Shown here: positions 6,238 through 7,322 of the stretch, piece after piece
Layout of the letters: every line of letters starts with the position of its first letter
Numbering within the stretch: the first letter of the stretch is position 1
From: an uncultured Subdoligranulum sp.
GTDB taxonomy: Bacteria; Bacillota_A; Clostridia; Oscillospirales; Ruminococcaceae
DNA length: 7,322 nt
Reading direction: 5' to 3'
Assembly (NCBI RefSeq): GCF_937890665.1
Contig: NZ_CALADU010000043.1
Span: forward strand, 1-7,322
Translations under genes and position numbers: made by a program
The notes under the pieces: generated by a model
The model's database searches: none
What the model was told of the DNA's origin: nothing
The model's input: the letters and a program-made list of their open reading frames with translations, nothing else

Positions 6238-6272
6238 CAAGCACCTCAACGCACTAGGCGTTGAGGTGCTTG
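6238..6272 (-). terminator. Long hairpin after the unknown membrane-protein gene
   Basis: A perfect 15-bp stem (6238-6252 with 6258-6272) encloses a 5-base loop and begins 6 bases after the stop codon at 6279. On the minus strand only CTTTTGC follows, so the T run is short. The position fits a terminator or a 3' stabilising hairpin that separates this gene from spoIVB. Confidence 0.65.
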
Positions 6273-6278
6273 TGGACC

Positions 6279-7010
6279 TTATCTTTGTTCTGGACGAAGT
6301 TTTTGGCAGTATTGAGTGCAGAGCTTATCGGTACACGCCGAACACTGCAGCGCCGCATTGGAATGATCCCAAAAACGTTCCGGATACATCATAACGCATA
6401 ATTCCCACACCAGCCATGCAGCGGCCGACAGGACCACCAAAGAGGTCGCATAAAAGCCACCCATAAAAATCAGCGGCGAAAACATCATCAGATGATCCCA
6501 GTTGAAGATCCGACAGGTAGTACAGCAGCGATTTTTCATAATCAGGCGAAAGGGACACCAGATAAGGACACAGATTAAATCGCATACATAGAAGAACACC
6601 GAAATCAAAAACAACTGAATTTTATCCAACGCATGGGTATAATACAGTACCCCGATTCCGGCAATAAGTACACACCAGAGCAAAAACACTTTGTACGCAG
6701 CCTTGGGGGTGCTGATGATGTAGCGCTCCAGTGCCTCATAATTGACCTTCTCCCGAATAGGTTGAAATCGATTGGTGAAAAGTTTTTGGGACCCCACCGG
6801 CACTTTCTTTTTAATCGGAATGATTTGCAAGAGCATATCAATAACCCAAATTCCCCACAAAAAATGCAAGGGAGATAACCTTTGGAAAAAGCCAAACCCG
6901 TCCAACACGGAAAAACAATCCTTGCACAACAAACTCAAAGCAATGCAGATTGCCAAAATCACGCATCGCCCCGCCAATCTGGCAAAGTAAATTTTTCTTG
7001 TGATGGACAT
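6279..7010 (-). CDS. Cysteine-rich integral membrane protein of unknown function
   Basis: I do not recognise a named family with confidence, though I recall similar uncharacterised Clostridia proteins. The 243-residue product has about six hydrophobic segments, near residues 15-30, 48-66, 108-125, 131-151, 173-188 and 189-207. A charged loop lies between the second and third (about 67-105). Two cysteine clusters stand out: NRCCTTCRIFNWD (C162, C163, C166) just before the fifth helix, and QCSACTDKLCTQYC (C223, C226, C231, C235) in the hydrophilic tail. Together they resemble a metal or iron-sulfur site, but no ligand can be assigned. The ATG at 7010 has AGAAGG at a spacing of about 5 bases. 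An upstream GTG at 7103 would add 31 basic residues without a Shine-Dalgarno. It appears to be a single-gene transcript with its own promoter and 3' hairpin. Confidence 0.85.
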   Translation of the reverse strand: MSITRKIYFARLAGRCVILAICIALSLLCKDCFSVLDGFGFFQRLSPLHFLWGIWVIDMLLQIIPIKKKVPVGSQKLFTNRFQPIREKVNYEALERYIISTPKAAYKVFLLWCVLIAGIGVLYYTHALDKIQLFLISVFFYVCDLICVLIWCPFRLIMKNRCCTTCRIFNWDHLMMFSPLIFMGGFYATSLVVLSAAAWLVWELCVMMYPERFWDHSNAALQCSACTDKLCTQYCQKLRPEQR

Positions 7011-7132
7011 GGTAGCCTTCTTTCCGTAGTTTTTACGTCTTTCTTTGGGCTTACAGGGGCAAATCCTACCCACTCTAATTCGGTCTTCTTTTCCGCCTCT
7101 CACACAATAGAGAGAAAGCCCTAATCTTTTTA

Positions 7133-7162
7133 ATTATAATATAGGAGATCTTGTATAGGCAA
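7133..7162 (-). promoter_or_regulatory. Promoter of the unknown membrane-protein gene
   Basis: TTGCCT (7157-7162) and a perfect TATAAT (7133-7138) lie 18 bases apart on the minus strand, a good sigma-A match. Transcription would start near 7126 and give a leader of about 115 bases, with a small CTCTC/GAGAG hairpin and no supported leader gene. The stretch between this promoter and the tRNA terminator (7163-7235) shows nothing I can name. Confidence 0.65.
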
Positions 7163-7235
7163 GAGTCCACCGCAAGAATACAGTGTCCCCGGTAGCAGGT
7201 AACCTATGCCCCTTTTCAACCTTGCAAAAAGCGGC

Positions 7236-7271
7236 AAAGAAAAATCCCGAACACTTACGTGTTCGGGATTT
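7236..7271 (-). terminator. Rho-independent terminator after tRNA-Leu
   Basis: A perfect stem of 12-13 bp (7242-7254 with 7259-7271) closes a 4-base loop. On the minus strand it is followed by TTTTTCTTT. The stem abuts the tRNA CCA end, so the tRNA is the last gene of its transcript. Confidence 0.9.
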
Positions 7272-7322
7272 GGTGCGGATGAAGGGATTTGAACCCACAC
7301 TCTTTTAAGGGAACTAGAACCT
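7271..7322 (-). tRNA. tRNA-Leu (anticodon NAG), 3' part only
   Basis: The 5' half lies beyond the right edge. Visible on the minus strand are the last two anticodon bases AG followed by G37, the 3' anticodon stem TCTAG, a long variable region of about 15 bases, the T arm with loop TTCAAAT, the acceptor strand CATCCGC, discriminator A and an encoded CCA (7271-7273). A long variable arm limits the choice to Leu, Ser or Tyr, and an anticodon ending in AG reads CUN leucine codons. The first anticodon base is not visible. Confidence 0.88.

Noticed and set aside
7011..7103. N-terminal extension of the membrane protein from GTG 7103
   Set aside because: It has no Shine-Dalgarno, and the 31 extra residues are basic and non-hydrophobic. 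The ATG at 7010 has a well-placed AGAAGG.

Overview
The window looks like a core chromosomal segment from a spore-forming, Gram-positive Clostridia species. The evidence is spoIVB next to spo0A, an MEP isoprenoid pathway, a cdaA-cdaR c-di-AMP module and purine-rich Shine-Dalgarno sites. The base composition and the Spo0A receiver sequence suggest the Oscillospiraceae/Ruminococcaceae, but this is an inference from memory and no search was run. Every gene I can support is on the minus strand, so the window is read from right to left. I see no insertion sequence, phage gene, CRISPR array or other mobile element.

From the right edge: the 3' half of a tRNA-Leu with encoded CCA and a strong terminator (7236-7322). 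Next is a monocistronic unit for a six-helix, cysteine-rich membrane protein of unknown function (6279-7010), with its own promoter and a long 3' hairpin. Then comes spoIVB (4943-6160), the forespore serine protease that triggers sigma-K activation. Its Shine-Dalgarno is one arm of a 9-bp GC hairpin. A 299-base gap holds a weak terminator and the spo0A promoter, and is followed by spo0A (3885-4643), the master regulator of sporulation, which ends in a strong terminator.

A 245-base gap (3640-3884) carries two tandem terminators and a likely promoter for the next operon. That operon is ispDF (2491-3630, two MEP-pathway enzymes fused), cdaA (1543-2445, diadenylate cyclase), cdaR (261-1559, YbbR-domain regulator of CdaA), and the first 79 codons of a probable FAD-dependent dehydrogenase (1-238) that leaves the window. 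CdaA and CdaR make and regulate c-di-AMP at the membrane, IspDF supplies isoprenoid precursors (including for the cell-wall lipid carrier), and SpoIVB and Spo0A are the classic sporulation pair.

I did not find a clearly new biological system. The observations most worth checking are regulatory or family-level: the hairpin masking the spoIVB ribosome-binding site, a retained ribosome-binding site inside the ispDF fusion, a changed acidic pair in the Spo0A receiver, repeats that bracket the spo0A and ispDF -35 elements, and the cysteine pattern of the unknown membrane protein.
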